Assembly (NCBI GenBank): GCA_946040935.1
Contig: CAMGCN010000061.1
Location: forward strand, 1-6,500
Length of the DNA: 6,500 nucleotides
Origin: an uncultured Clostridia bacterium
GTDB taxonomy: Bacteria > Bacillota > Clostridia > Oscillospirales > CAG-272
Direction of reading: 5' to 3'
Positions 1-6,500 of the stretch are shown one piece after another; within the stretch, counting starts at the first letter, position 1, and every line of letters starts with the position of its first letter. The position numbers were made by a program, and so were the translations under genes. The notes beneath the pieces were generated by a model that worked only from the letters and a program-made list of their open reading frames with translations, was not told the origin of the DNA and did no database searches.

Positions 1-44
1 ATAGCGTAGCGTCTCGTGGGCTCGGAGATGTGTATAAGAGACAG
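1..44. other. Illumina Nextera i7 adapter left on the contig end (not genomic)
   Basis: Bases 26-44 are exactly the 19-bp Tn5 mosaic end used in Nextera kits (agatgtgtataagagacag). Bases 11-25 (gtctcgtgggctcgg) are the Read 2 / i7-side transposase adapter. Bases 3-10 (agcgtagc) sit where the i7 index belongs; from memory this is the reverse complement of index N709. Bases 1-2 (at) fit the end of the P7 oligo. The order P7, index, adapter, mosaic end is that of a library molecule and not of natural Tn5, so this is untrimmed read-through from a short insert. Genomic sequence starts at base 45. The nearby bases may rest on few reads, and gene calls at this edge should be treated with care. Confidence 0.97.
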
Positions 45-59
45 TCCATGTAGGGGAGC

Positions 60-263
60 ATGGCGTTAATTGCGGTCTTGCTTGTTTTTGTGGTTGCTGC
101 GTTATCTGCGTATATTCTCATAATATTACTCATTCTTATTGTTTTGTTACCGAAAGCGGCCGACATTCATGTTAAAGTGCGCCGTCAGCCGACTTTTTTC
201 TTTATTATCCTTATATTACACCTATTTACCTATCATGTCAATAGGTTGATAGAAAATTGTTGA
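60..263 (+). CDS. Doubtful small hydrophobic ORF (67 aa)
   Basis: This ORF would encode a 67-residue peptide whose first 30 residues are almost entirely hydrophobic (MALIAVLLVFVVAALSAYIL and onward), followed by a short polar part (KAADIHVKVRRQ) and a second hydrophobic stretch. That pattern could be a small two-helix membrane protein. It also arises easily from T-rich noncoding DNA, because T in the second codon position gives hydrophobic residues. An in-frame TAG at 51-53 precludes a longer N-terminus in the sequence as given. A purine-rich tract (aggggag, 52-58) lies only one base from the ATG, too close for an ordinary Shine-Dalgarno site. The junction with adapter sequence at base 45 leaves the upstream context unknown. 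I recognise no family. It is listed for completeness and is more likely not a gene. Confidence 0.2.
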   Translation: MALIAVLLVFVVAALSAYILIILLILIVLLPKAADIHVKVRRQPTFFFIILILHLFTYHVNRLIENC

Positions 264-358
264 AATATTCATATATTGCCTTATGTTTCAGGTAAGAAAA
301 GTTATTATATTTTTAACAAAAAGACGCATTGATTTATAACATATATTATTACATATTT

Positions 359-367
359 TGATATACT
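359..367 (+). promoter_or_regulatory. Extended -10 promoter for the TSUP gene
   Basis: TG, one base, then TATACT (362-367) matches the extended -10 pattern TGnTATAAT with a single mismatch. No good -35 hexamer lies at the usual distance (339-344 is acatat), which is typical of extended -10 promoters. Transcription would start near base 374 and give a leader of about 43 nt. That leader contains an AGGTG Shine-Dalgarno-like site (401-405), 11 bases before the ATG at 417. The promoter is inferred by eye in AT-rich DNA, where chance TATA-like matches are common. Confidence 0.5.
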
Positions 368-416
368 ATGTGTATTATTTTACAACCGATTACATAAGCG
401 AGGTGCACAGCTAAAA

Positions 417-1193
417 ATGGATTTATTGATTACGGTTATTGTCACTTTTTTCGCAGGAATGGGGGCAGGTCTCGGCACCGGATTTGCCGGAATGAGCGCG
501 GCGGCTGTGATTACGCCCATGCTTGTGACATTTTTACATATGGAGCCATATACGGCGGTCGGAATAGCTCTTTCCTCCGACGTGCTTGCAAGCGCCGTCT
601 CTGCTTATACCTACGGCAAAAATAAAAATCTCGACATACGAAACGGTTTAATCATGATGGTGAGCGTTTTGGCGTTTACCGTTGTGGGAAGCTATGTGTC
701 GAGCTTGGTCCCGTCGGGAACAATGGGCAACTTCTCTGTATTTATGACTTTCCTGTTAGGTATTAAGTTTATTGTAAAGCCGGTTATGACGACTAAAGAA
801 TCCATGCAGGCCGTTTCGCCTAAAAAACGGATTGTGCAATCGGTGCTTTGCGGAATAATAATAGGTTTTATCTGCGGATTTGTAGGTGCCGGCGGCGGTA
901 TGATGATGTTACTCATTCTCACGTCTGTGCTTGGGTATGAGCTGAAAACGGCTGTGGGAACAAGTGTGTTTATTATGGCCTTTACGGCGTTTACCGGTGC
1001 GATTTCCCATTTTGCTATCGGAGGAAGTCCCGACCTTACGGTATTCGCTTTGTGCGTGGTCTTTACTTTTCTGTGGGCAAGAGCTGCCGCAATCTTTGCA
1101 AACAAAGCGTCACCCAAAACCCTGAACAGGGCAACGGGTGTTGTTCTTTGTACTCTCGGCGTAGTCGTTATGGTGTTTTCTTTATTATCATAA
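417..1193 (+). CDS. TauE/SafE (TSUP) family membrane transporter, probable anion/sulfite exporter
   Basis: A complete 258-residue, very hydrophobic protein in the usual length range of the TauE/SafE family (formerly DUF81), whose members move sulfite, sulfoacetate and other small organosulfur or carboxylate anions across the cytoplasmic membrane. It shows the family's two-fold internal repeat. The first half begins with a glycine-rich segment (AGMGAGLGTGFAGM, about residues 13-26) followed by TAVGIALSSDV (46-55). The second half repeats this as GFICGFVGAGGGMM (150-163) followed by TAVGTSVFIMA (178-188). A short polar loop (about 124-138, rich in K) separates the halves, and about eight membrane segments are expected. 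The start is supported by AGGTG at 401-405. The gene is alone on its strand, facing the MgtC-like gene. The family assignment is firm. The substrate cannot be read from sequence, and no sulfur-metabolism gene lies nearby to support sulfite. Confidence 0.92.
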   Translation: MDLLITVIVTFFAGMGAGLGTGFAGMSAAAVITPMLVTFLHMEPYTAVGIALSSDVLASAVSAYTYGKNKNLDIRNGLIMMVSVLAFTVVGSYVSSLVPSGTMGNFSVFMTFLLGIKFIVKPVMTTKESMQAVSPKKRIVQSVLCGIIIGFICGFVGAGGGMMMLLILTSVLGYELKTAVGTSVFIMAFTAFTGAISHFAIGGSPDLTVFALCVVFTFLWARAAAIFANKASPKTLNRATGVVLCTLGVVVMVFSLLS

Positions 1194-1201
1194 GATGAAT
1201 T

Positions 1202-1240
1202 GCCGATGTGATATATTGAAAAAGGCTATCGGTTATTTTT
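1202..1240 (+). terminator. Candidate intrinsic terminator of the TSUP gene
   Basis: Nine bases after the TSUP stop codon, GCCGAT (1202-1207) can pair with ATCGGT (1228-1233, one G-U pair), leaving a 20-base loop. A T-rich run (ttattttt, 1233-1240) follows directly. The stem is short and the loop long, so this is a weak terminator. The much stronger hairpin at 1276-1306 lies 70 bases further on but lacks a good T-run on this strand. Confidence 0.4.
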
Positions 1241-1265
1241 GAGTCATCTGACTAAATTTCTCTGC

Positions 1266-1306
1266 AAACAAAAAAGGGGCGGCGAGATTTTAATCTCTGC
1301 CGCCCC
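1266..1306 (-). terminator. Strong intrinsic terminator of the four-gene minus-strand operon
   Basis: GGGGCGGC (1276-1283) pairs fully with GCCGCCCC (1299-1306). The stem continues as GAGAT (1284-1288) with ATCTC (1293-1297) around a 4-base loop, with a single unpaired base at 1298: 13 base pairs in all. Read on the minus strand, the hairpin runs straight into TTTTTTGTTT (complement of 1266-1275), a good U-tract. It lies about 86 bases past the stop of the MgtC-like gene, the last of four leftward genes. On the + strand the following sequence (gttctattg) is a poor U-tract, so the hairpin could stop read-through from the TSUP gene only weakly. Confidence 0.85.
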
Positions 1307-1392
1307 GTTCTATTGCCCGAAAACAAATATACTTATTTTCAATGTAAGAATTATGTCGTAAATTAAATACCGCGTTTGCCGCTTGTGCGGAT

Positions 1393-2103
1393 TTATATTT
1401 CAAAAGAAATGATGTCTTGGTTTTCTTGTGCGATACGGAGAATGTCGGCGTTTGTCGCTTTATCTGAAACGCGGGAGGAAATCCGCAGGGTTTCCGTGTC
1501 TCCCTCGCGCTTAAAGCGGCAGCCCTCTATCTGTACATTATACGGGGCAAAAGCTCTTTCAAAATTCTCGTACGCTTCGGGCGAATACTTCAGCGTCACT
1601 GTCAGCTCGCTGTAGCCCGACGTGTCAACAGTCTTTAAGCTAATATGTAGGATTATCTGTGCGAGAATGAGAATGAAGGTGCCGAAAATCCCGACGAAAT
1701 ACATTCCCGCGCCGATTGCCATTGCCACTCCTGAACTCGCCCACAGGCCTGCCGCGGTTGTAAGACCGCGAACGGCGGTATTCTTGACAAAAATTATTCC
1801 CGCACCGAGAAATCCGAGTCCCGTGACTATGTTGGCGGCGATACGCGAGGCATCGGCGGAAATGCCGTCTACCCGTACAACGTCGAAAAAGCCGTACTTT
1901 GATACCAGCATTATCAGCGTCGCGCCTATTGCGACGAGTATATGTGTGCGTATTCCCGCGCCCTTTTGCCGCTTGGTCCTTTCAAGACCTACTATGCCGC
2001 CGCACAATACCGCGACGAGTATTCTTATCACACATGTGAGAAGAAAATATCCGTGTTCGGGCGTCGCATACAGTATATCGTTTAGTAATGTTTGAATTGC
2101 CAT
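1393..2103 (-). CDS. MgtC/SapB family membrane protein
   Basis: A complete 236-residue protein. The N-terminal part (about residues 20-153) is the MgtC/SapB membrane domain of four to five helices. It has the family signatures GGIVGLERTKRQKGAGIRTH (35-54) and ADASRIAANIVTGLGFLGAG (83-102), followed by VRGLTTAAGLWASSGVAMAIG. The C-terminal 80 residues (SELTVTLKYSPEAYENFERA onward) look like the ACT-like soluble domain found in longer MgtC proteins. Salmonella MgtC helps growth in low magnesium and in macrophages and is reported to act on the F1Fo ATP synthase. Outside pathogens the family's role is mostly unknown, so a magnesium link here is only an inference. The start is preceded by a modest purine-rich site (GAAAAGAG). 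It lies 35 bases after the GH25 gene with no hairpin between them, so it is probably the last gene of that operon. Its terminator is at 1266-1306. Confidence 0.92.
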   Translation of the reverse strand: MAIQTLLNDILYATPEHGYFLLTCVIRILVAVLCGGIVGLERTKRQKGAGIRTHILVAIGATLIMLVSKYGFFDVVRVDGISADASRIAANIVTGLGFLGAGIIFVKNTAVRGLTTAAGLWASSGVAMAIGAGMYFVGIFGTFILILAQIILHISLKTVDTSGYSELTVTLKYSPEAYENFERAFAPYNVQIEGCRFKREGDTETLRISSRVSDKATNADILRIAQENQDIISFEI

Positions 2104-2138
2104 AGATTACTCTTTTCTTTTGTATGTGTATAATTTTT

Positions 2139-3419
2139 TTATGTTATTCGCTTGATTATTTCGGCGCATTGCGCCCTGGTTGTCATGGATTTCGGACTGA
2201 AAATATCTCCGCCCATTCCGCTGACTACCCCTGCGTTTGCGAGGCGCATAACGCTCTCGTAGGCCCATGGTGAGATTTTATCTTCGTCCTTGAAATGAGC
2301 CTCTTTGAGATTTCCGAACGTGATATCCATCGCGTCGGCATATGTGCATATAATCCGGCACATTTGTTCTCTTGTTATAGCTTCGTCGGGCTCAAATTTA
2401 TTTTCGCCCATTCCCGAGACGATTGATTTTTGCCTTGCCCATTCTACATAAGGTCCGTAGTACTCGGTCATGTCAACGTCAAGAAAGGGAGAGGTTTTAT
2501 AATCAGAGGCGTTTATTTTTTCTATCCTGCCGATAACGGTGACGAACATTCCGCGCGTCATATTCATCTCGGGCGAAAATATGGTTTTTCCCGTCCCCGA
2601 GAGATAACCTTTTTCATAGCAATATTTTACGCTGTTATAGTACCACGCCGTTTCTTTTACATCCGTAAAGGGTATTTTCGGTGTGGGTGTATAGCCGTTA
2701 AGTCCCTTATCTTTAATATATGTAGGATAGTCTGTGTAGCATACGTCAAAATCGAAAAAGCAGGACATTCCGTCTATTTTTCCCGAGCTGGTGTATTGCC
2801 AGAGATTGTAGGACTCTGAGCTTCCCGAGCTGTCCGTGCCGTCGCTTGTCCATTTTGCAAGCCAAAGAGGATAGCCGGAGAGAGCGTTTTTGTCGAGATA
2901 GTTGTTAAACCAGTTCTGACTTGCGTACACTCCTGCGAGATATCCGTTCTCTTTCATTGTAAGCATAAAGGCAAGGCACATTTCCGTGCGCGTTTGGGTG
3001 GTGAGTCCGCCCTGGTATTCTTCGTCTTCTATGTCGAAAAATATGGGGTACTCAAATTTCTTTCCCTCTATCCATGAGAGAACATGCTTCGCGTCGAGCT
3101 TTGCGTCTTCGACGCTTTCCGCATACGAGTAGATATATGCGCCCACATTGAGTCCTGCCGCCTTTGCCGCGGCGTAGTACTCTTCAAAGCGGTCGTCCTT
3201 TTTTCCCGTTTCATAGTAGCTGTAACCCACGCGGAGAATGACGAAGCTTTTGCCCGCGGCCTTTATCCTGTTAAAGTCAAGCTCTCCGTTGTGAGAGGAG
3301 ATATCTACTCCGTATTCCTTAAACGACGCGCCGTTTGAGAGTATGCCGAATGAGGAAAGCAAGAGAACAAAGGCGAGAAGTAAAGCGTATGTTTTTTTCA
3401 TTTTTCTTATATTTATCAT
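2139..3419 (-). CDS. Secreted GH25 lysozyme (N-acetylmuramidase) with three SLH repeats
   Basis: A 426-residue protein from the chosen start. Residues 7-31 form a signal peptide (MKK, then a leucine-rich core, then SNGAS). Residues about 36-235 are a glycoside hydrolase family 25 domain, which cleaves the MurNAc-GlcNAc bond of peptidoglycan. It has the typical opening [10 protein letters not shown] with Asp39, the strand-end pair FFDIEDE with Asp129 and Glu131 (expected catalytic acid), and the closing [11 protein letters not shown]...DFDV. From about residue 250 to the end there are three SLH repeats (FTDV...ITVIGRI-like, FLDV...ICTYAD, FKDE...EIIKRI), which bind secondary wall polymers and should hold the enzyme on the cell surface. 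Suggested role: wall remodelling or cell separation. The ATG at 3419 is preferred because it overlaps the hydratase stop as ATGA. ATGs at 3401 (start of the MKK signal peptide) and 3452 are alternatives, and none has a strong ribosome binding site. Confidence 0.93.
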   Translation of the reverse strand: MINIRKMKKTYALLLAFVLLLSSFGILSNGASFKEYGVDISSHNGELDFNRIKAAGKSFVILRVGYSYYETGKKDDRFEEYYAAAKAAGLNVGAYIYSYAESVEDAKLDAKHVLSWIEGKKFEYPIFFDIEDEEYQGGLTTQTRTEMCLAFMLTMKENGYLAGVYASQNWFNNYLDKNALSGYPLWLAKWTSDGTDSSGSSESYNLWQYTSSGKIDGMSCFFDFDVCYTDYPTYIKDKGLNGYTPTPKIPFTDVKETAWYYNSVKYCYEKGYLSGTGKTIFSPEMNMTRGMFVTVIGRIEKINASDYKTSPFLDVDMTEYYGPYVEWARQKSIVSGMGENKFEPDEAITREQMCRIICTYADAMDITFGNLKEAHFKDEDKISPWAYESVMRLANAGVVSGMGGDIFSPKSMTTRAQCAEIIKRIT

Positions 3420-5653
3420 TGCTTTTCGCTTCTGTAATAGTTTATAAGACAACCGCGCAGGATTATCGTGCGTTCGTCGTCTGTGAGTTCGCCGAGCTTG
3501 AGGGTAAAGTGCTTATCCGAGTTAAGCAGATACGCGTCTATTTCCTCTTTCTTTTCCTCTACTGCTTTTTTGACGTTCGGTATGTAGATTAAGTCGCCGG
3601 AACTGAAGAAATCGGCATTTTCCTCGGTGAGGAAAGGAAGCATGCCCCAGTTTATGAGGTTACTGCGGTAACGCTTTGTCGCGTATTCGCGCGCAATGTT
3701 TGCACAACCGCCCAGCACACGCTGGCAGGAGGCCGCCTGCTCGCGCGCGCTGCCGTCTCCCGGCTTGTTCGCGTAAATAACGCTTCCGATATTAACATCA
3801 GGCTCGCCGCCTTTGATTTTTTTCATCTTTTCATAGGACGATGCGATTATATCGGGCGTTTTTCCCTCACGGCGTTCGGTCTCTTTTTTGAATACCGCTT
3901 TTGCGCGCTCTACATATTCGGGAACTTTCCGAGAGAGTGTGAATGTGGCCAGCTTCAGGGGATTTGAACGGTATGAGGAGGTTTCTCCCGAGGGGATAAG
4001 CTCGTCGGTAGTGGTTACGGGATCGTCAATGACCGCCGTTACCTCGAGAAGCAAATCTTCCGAGAGGGGAGGCATCTCGGGCCAGCTTGTAATGTTCGGA
4101 CCGAATTTCAGCTCTGCTTCAGGCTTTGCCTTGCCGAAGCCGTTGTATACGCGGTTTTTGTAAACCGTGTCGTCGAAATGATACGGTTTATTTGAGTATT
4201 CAACATCAAGGTCTGTCGCAGGAGTGAGTACGCCGCCGTTTGCCGCCGTTGCGGCGATAGAACGCGCGTCCATGAGTGCGACCGCCGCAATCTGCGAGTC
4301 GGCAGGCTTGCTTCCCTCGCGGTTGGGGAAATTACGTGTAGAGTGGCGAATGGAAAGTCCGCCGTTTGCAGGCACGTCTCCTGCGCCGAAGCAAGGACCG
4401 CAAAACGCGGTGCGTATTGTCGCGCCTGCTTGGGCGAGGTCTGCCATACTGCCGTTTCTCATCAGCTCTATGCTGACAGGCTCTGACGCAGGGTAGACGG
4501 AAAGGGAGAACGCGCCGTTTCCTATACTTCTTCCGCGCAAAATGTCTGCCGCGGCGACGAGATTGTCATATATACCGCCCGCACATCCGGCGATAACGCC
4601 CTGGTCAACCTTGACCTTTCCGTCGGAGGTAATCTTGTCCTCAAAGTTAAGCTCTGCTTTGCCTTTGAGCTGTTTGCGCGCGTCGAGAGCGCATTTATGC
4701 AAGATGTCTTTTGCGTTTTCGTTGAGCTCTTTTATTGTAAACACGTTGCTCGGGTGGAAGGGAAGAGCGATCATGGGCTCGACCTTTGAGAGATCGATAA
4801 CTACCGCGCCGTCATAGTACGCCGTGCCGTTCGCAGAGAGCTTTTTGTAGTCGCTCTCACGTCCGTGCAGGGTAAAGTACTTTTTCGTTTCTTCGTCTGT
4901 TTCCCAGACAGAGGAAAGGCAGGTAGTCTCTGTCGTCATGACGTCTATGCCGCATCTGAAATCGATGGGGAGCTTCTTTATTCCGTCGCCTATAAATTCC
5001 AGAACCTTGTTCTTTACAAATCCCTTTGCAAATGTGGCGCCGATAAGCTCCAGGGCGACGTCCTGCGGTCCTACGCCTGCTTTGGGAGAGCCCGTGAGAT
5101 ATACCGCGACGACCTCGGGCGCGTCTATATCGTAGGTGCGGCGAAGGAGCTGTTTTACAAGCTCCGGTCCTCCCTCTCCTATCGCCATGGTTCCGAGAGC
5201 ACCGTAACGGGTATGGCTGTCCGAGCCGAGTATCATCTTACCGCATGCCGCCATGTTTTCTCTCATAAACGAGTGGATGACCGCCTGATGTGCAGGGACA
5301 TATATACCGCCGTATTTTTCAGCCGCGGAAAGTCCGAAAACATGGTCGTCCTCGTTTATCGTGCCGCCGACGGCGCAAAGGCTGTTGTGGCAGTTTGTGA
5401 GTACGTAAGGAATGGGAAATTCAGTCATTCCGCTCGCGCGTGCAGTCTGTATTATCCCGACGTAGGTTATATCATGCGACGCCATAGCGTCAAATTTTAT
5501 CTTAAGCTTTTTATCGTTTCCGCTCACATTGTGCGAGGAAAGGATAGAATAAGCGATAGTGTTTTTCCTTGCCTCGTTCGGCGATAGCTCGCTTTCTCTT
5601 GTGAGCTTTCCCTTTTCATAGTATATTCCGCCTGAAATAAGTTCTGTTGCCAT
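3416..5653 (-). CDS. Aconitase-superfamily hydratase of unknown substrate (YbhJ-like)
   Basis: A complete 745-residue cytoplasmic protein with the aconitase fold. Visible family motifs: [12 protein letters not shown] (143-154, the DSHT site), AGCAGG with Cys357, and FCGPCFG with Cys418 and Cys421. These three cysteines should hold a [4Fe-4S] cluster. Next come [10 protein letters not shown] (438-447), matching the NRNFxGR substrate-binding loop of aconitase with both arginines kept, and the C-terminal swivel domain with [10 protein letters not shown] (632-641), where Ser635 matches the catalytic serine. Reaction: presumably dehydration/rehydration of a hydroxy acid. The residues after Cys357 (AGG, where aconitase has TNS) and Thr439 (where aconitase has Asn) differ, so citrate is not assured. 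The overall form recalls E. coli YbhJ, an uncharacterised putative hydratase of about 750 residues. It is clearly not LeuC or AcnB. A good ribosome binding site lies at 5664-5668. No TCA or leucine genes are adjacent. The family is sure, the substrate unknown. Confidence 0.9.
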   Translation of the reverse strand: MATELISGGIYYEKGKLTRESELSPNEARKNTIAYSILSSHNVSGNDKKLKIKFDAMASHDITYVGIIQTARASGMTEFPIPYVLTNCHNSLCAVGGTINEDDHVFGLSAAEKYGGIYVPAHQAVIHSFMRENMAACGKMILGSDSHTRYGALGTMAIGEGGPELVKQLLRRTYDIDAPEVVAVYLTGSPKAGVGPQDVALELIGATFAKGFVKNKVLEFIGDGIKKLPIDFRCGIDVMTTETTCLSSVWETDEETKKYFTLHGRESDYKKLSANGTAYYDGAVVIDLSKVEPMIALPFHPSNVFTIKELNENAKDILHKCALDARKQLKGKAELNFEDKITSDGKVKVDQGVIAGCAGGIYDNLVAAADILRGRSIGNGAFSLSVYPASEPVSIELMRNGSMADLAQAGATIRTAFCGPCFGAGDVPANGGLSIRHSTRNFPNREGSKPADSQIAAVALMDARSIAATAANGGVLTPATDLDVEYSNKPYHFDDTVYKNRVYNGFGKAKPEAELKFGPNITSWPEMPPLSEDLLLEVTAVIDDPVTTTDELIPSGETSSYRSNPLKLATFTLSRKVPEYVERAKAVFKKETERREGKTPDIIASSYEKMKKIKGGEPDVNIGSVIYANKPGDGSAREQAASCQRVLGGCANIAREYATKRYRSNLINWGMLPFLTEENADFFSSGDLIYIPNVKKAVEEKKEEIDAYLLNSDKHFTLKLGELTDDERTIILRGCLINYYRSEKQ

Positions 5654-5663
5654 TTGTTATGTA

Positions 5664-5668
5664 CTCCT
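5664..5668 (-). promoter_or_regulatory. Shine-Dalgarno site of the hydratase gene
   Basis: On the minus strand AGGAG lies 10 bases before the ATG at 5653, in the 19-base gap after the upstream stop codon. It is the best ribosome binding site in the operon and fixes the hydratase start. Confidence 0.75.
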
Positions 5669-5672
5669 GTTT

Positions 5673-6500
5673 TTAGTTACGCTTTGTGATTTTTACGGTG
5701 CAGCCCTCGACTGTGAGAGTCGTTCCGTCGGGAAGGGATATCCCCTTTACGCTTTGTGAATAGTTTCCGCCTTCGTCGGCAAGCCCCATCATCTCGTCTA
5801 TTCCGTCCCCCGATGATGCGTTTGACGATGTGACGGTTCCGTAGCCTGATACTATGGAGAAGTCGTATGTCCCGGCCGTAAAGTCCTTGCCCGATGTGTA
5901 TGTACCTGCGGCAAGCTCTTTTTCGCTTCCGCTTTGTGATGAGGTTGCAGATATTTCCTCGGGCTGTGATACATAGGATACTCTCATACGCAGAGAACCC
6001 GTGACTGTCATTTTTGTGCCGCTGTATAAGACCATGTTTTCAACGGTGCCGGTATATCCATCCTCTGTGCCGAACGTGGGGATAGAAAGCGTGCCGTTTG
6101 ATGTTGAGATGCTTCCCGTGCCTGATATCGCGGTGAAGTCAACCGTACCTGCGGGCAGGTCGGTTCCTATTACATAGTTTCCCGCGCCTAAATCGTATTC
6201 TTTATAGTAATTGTCTTTGGGAGTTTTGACGGTTGCTGTGTTGGGGGTGTTCTGCGTCTGGGAGCCTGTGTTTCCTTGTGCTGTTCCGTTTGAGTTATTT
6301 ACCGTCGGGTTCGGATTATCTCCCGTGACGGGTATCGGGGACGCGCTGTTTTGAGAATCGGGCTTTTGCGTTTCGTCGGCGCTTGTATTTACCGACGGAG
6401 CAAGCGACTCTGCCGAGGGGACGGCGTCCGCTTCTATTTTCCCTGTGTCGCACCCCTTTACTGCCAGCACGATGATAATAATAACGGCGCAGACAAAAAT
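5673..6500 (-). CDS. Membrane-anchored or lipoprotein-like protein with two beta-rich repeats (5' end beyond the window)
   Basis: The C-terminus is complete, but the reading frame stays open to the window edge. A GTG at 6470 could be taken as the start, but the codons before it (6471-6500) read IFVCAVIIII, continuing into VLAVKGCDTG. This is a hydrophobic export segment, so the true start lies past base 6500. The Cys in VKGC could be a lipidated cysteine, although Lys just two places before it is unusual for a lipobox; a plain membrane anchor is the alternative. A roughly 75-residue linker rich in S, T, N, P and Q follows (to about base 6215). After it come two copies of a domain of about 78 residues that share the pattern AGxYxxGxDxxAGTxDFxxxSGxG. 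I recognise no named family. Such beta-rich repeats occur in exported proteins of Clostridia. It is first of four leftward genes, 19 bases before the hydratase. Confidence 0.8.
   Translation of the reverse strand: MFVCAVIIIIVLAVKGCDTGKIEADAVPSAESLAPSVNTSADETQKPDSQNSASPIPVTGDNPNPTVNNSNGTAQGNTGSQTQNTPNTATVKTPKDNYYKEYDLGAGNYVIGTDLPAGTVDFTAISGTGSISTSNGTLSIPTFGTEDGYTGTVENMVLYSGTKMTVTGSLRMRVSYVSQPEEISATSSQSGSEKELAAGTYTSGKDFTAGTYDFSIVSGYGTVTSSNASSGDGIDEMMGLADEGGNYSQSVKGISLPDGTTLTVEGCTVKITKRN
5682..6194 (-). repeat. Tandem duplicated beta-rich domain within the anchored protein
   Basis: Copy 1 (6194-5964) and copy 2 (5915-5682) encode domains of about 77 residues joined by a Ser-rich spacer (EEISATSSQSGSEK). 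Aligned starts are LGAGNYVIGTDLPAGTVDF and LAAGTYTSGKDFTAGTYDF. Both continue with an SGxG turn and a TSN or SSN triplet, and later with a Leu-x-x-Gly-Thr-x-x-Thr-Val strand near the end (YSGTKMTVTG and PDGTTLTVEG). The likeness is clear in protein but the DNA copies have diverged, so the duplication is old. Copy 2 has an acidic, Gly-rich insertion (SGDGIDEMMGLADEGG). Confidence 0.7.

Larger units (their letters stand above)
45..416. other. AT-rich region upstream of the TSUP gene, with no confident gene
   Basis: About 370 bases between the adapter junction and the first firm gene. The only ORF of note is the doubtful hydrophobic one at 60-263. After about base 264 the sequence becomes strongly A+T rich with many short T and A runs, as expected of a promoter region. 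It contains an extended -10 element at 359-367. A 6-base direct repeat (acatat at 339-344 and 351-356) lies over the -35 area, but repeats this short are expected by chance in such AT-rich DNA. I see no tRNA, riboswitch or convincing hairpin here. The minus strand is broken by frequent stop codons. Confidence 0.6.

Noticed and set aside
26..44. Tn5 mosaic end as evidence of a natural transposon
   Set aside because: It is joined to the Nextera adapter, an i7 index and P7 bases, so it comes from library preparation. There is no transposase gene or partner end.
155..200. Possible hairpin terminator around the two gccgac copies (159-164 and 188-193) before a T-run
   Set aside because: The two copies are direct repeats, not inverted ones, and only a 3-bp stem can form next to the T-run.
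339..356. acatat direct repeat as an operator
   Set aside because: It is six bases in very AT-rich DNA with no symmetry and no known regulator motif, so chance is sufficient.
692..1117. 141-residue minus-strand ORF
   Set aside because: It lies wholly antisense within the clear TSUP gene and has no recognisable domain or ribosome binding site.
1622..2095. 157-residue plus-strand ORF
   Set aside because: It is antisense to the MgtC-like gene, whose family motifs are unmistakable. The composition is that of a codon shadow.
4865..5587. 240-residue plus-strand ORF, unusually long for a shadow
   Set aside because: It covers the opposite strand of the hydratase N-terminal half, including the DSHT motif. 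It has no domain pattern of its own, and strong codon bias in the real gene explains its length.
6468..6470. GTG at 6470-6468 as the start of the anchored protein
   Set aside because: The upstream in-frame codons continue a hydrophobic export segment to the window edge, so the start is outside the window.

Overview
The window looks like one end of a draft-assembly contig from a Bacillota (Firmicutes) genome, most likely Clostridia. Three things suggest this: a secreted GH25 lysozyme with three S-layer homology (SLH) repeats, a low-GC promoter region, and a compact operon with purine-rich ribosome binding sites. The species cannot be told from the sequence. Bases 1-44 are not genomic. They match the Illumina Nextera i7 adapter (end of P7, an 8-base index, the Read 2 adapter and the 19-bp Tn5 mosaic end), so real sequence starts at base 45.

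Left part, + strand (45-1193): an AT-rich stretch of about 370 bases holds one doubtful hydrophobic small ORF and an extended -10 promoter. A complete TauE/SafE (TSUP) family membrane exporter gene follows. It ends facing a convergent gene, with a modest + strand terminator candidate and a strong - strand intrinsic terminator between the two.

Right part, - strand (6500 down to 1393): four closely packed genes read leftward and look like one transcription unit. In order of transcription they are: (1) a membrane-anchored or lipoprotein-like protein, cut by the right window edge, with a low-complexity S/T/N/P linker and two copies of a beta-rich Gly-Thr domain; (2) a 745-residue aconitase-superfamily hydratase resembling the uncharacterised E. 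coli YbhJ type, with the three [4Fe-4S] cysteines kept; (3) a secreted GH25 muramidase with three SLH repeats, whose most likely start overlaps the hydratase stop as ATGA; (4) a MgtC/SapB family membrane protein. Gaps are 19 nt, -4 nt and 35 nt, no internal terminator is visible, and the run ends at the strong hairpin plus U-tract at 1266-1306. The operon promoter must lie beyond base 6500.

Working together: two products act at the cell envelope (the anchored beta-domain protein and the SLH-anchored lysozyme), one in the membrane (MgtC-like) and one in the cytoplasm (the hydratase). The sequence does not show why a hydratase of unknown substrate is coupled to a wall hydrolase. I see no CRISPR array, RNA gene, insertion sequence, phage gene or recognisable defence system. 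The most interesting biological lead is this mixed operon with its orphan hydratase. The most certain unusual feature is technical: the adapter.
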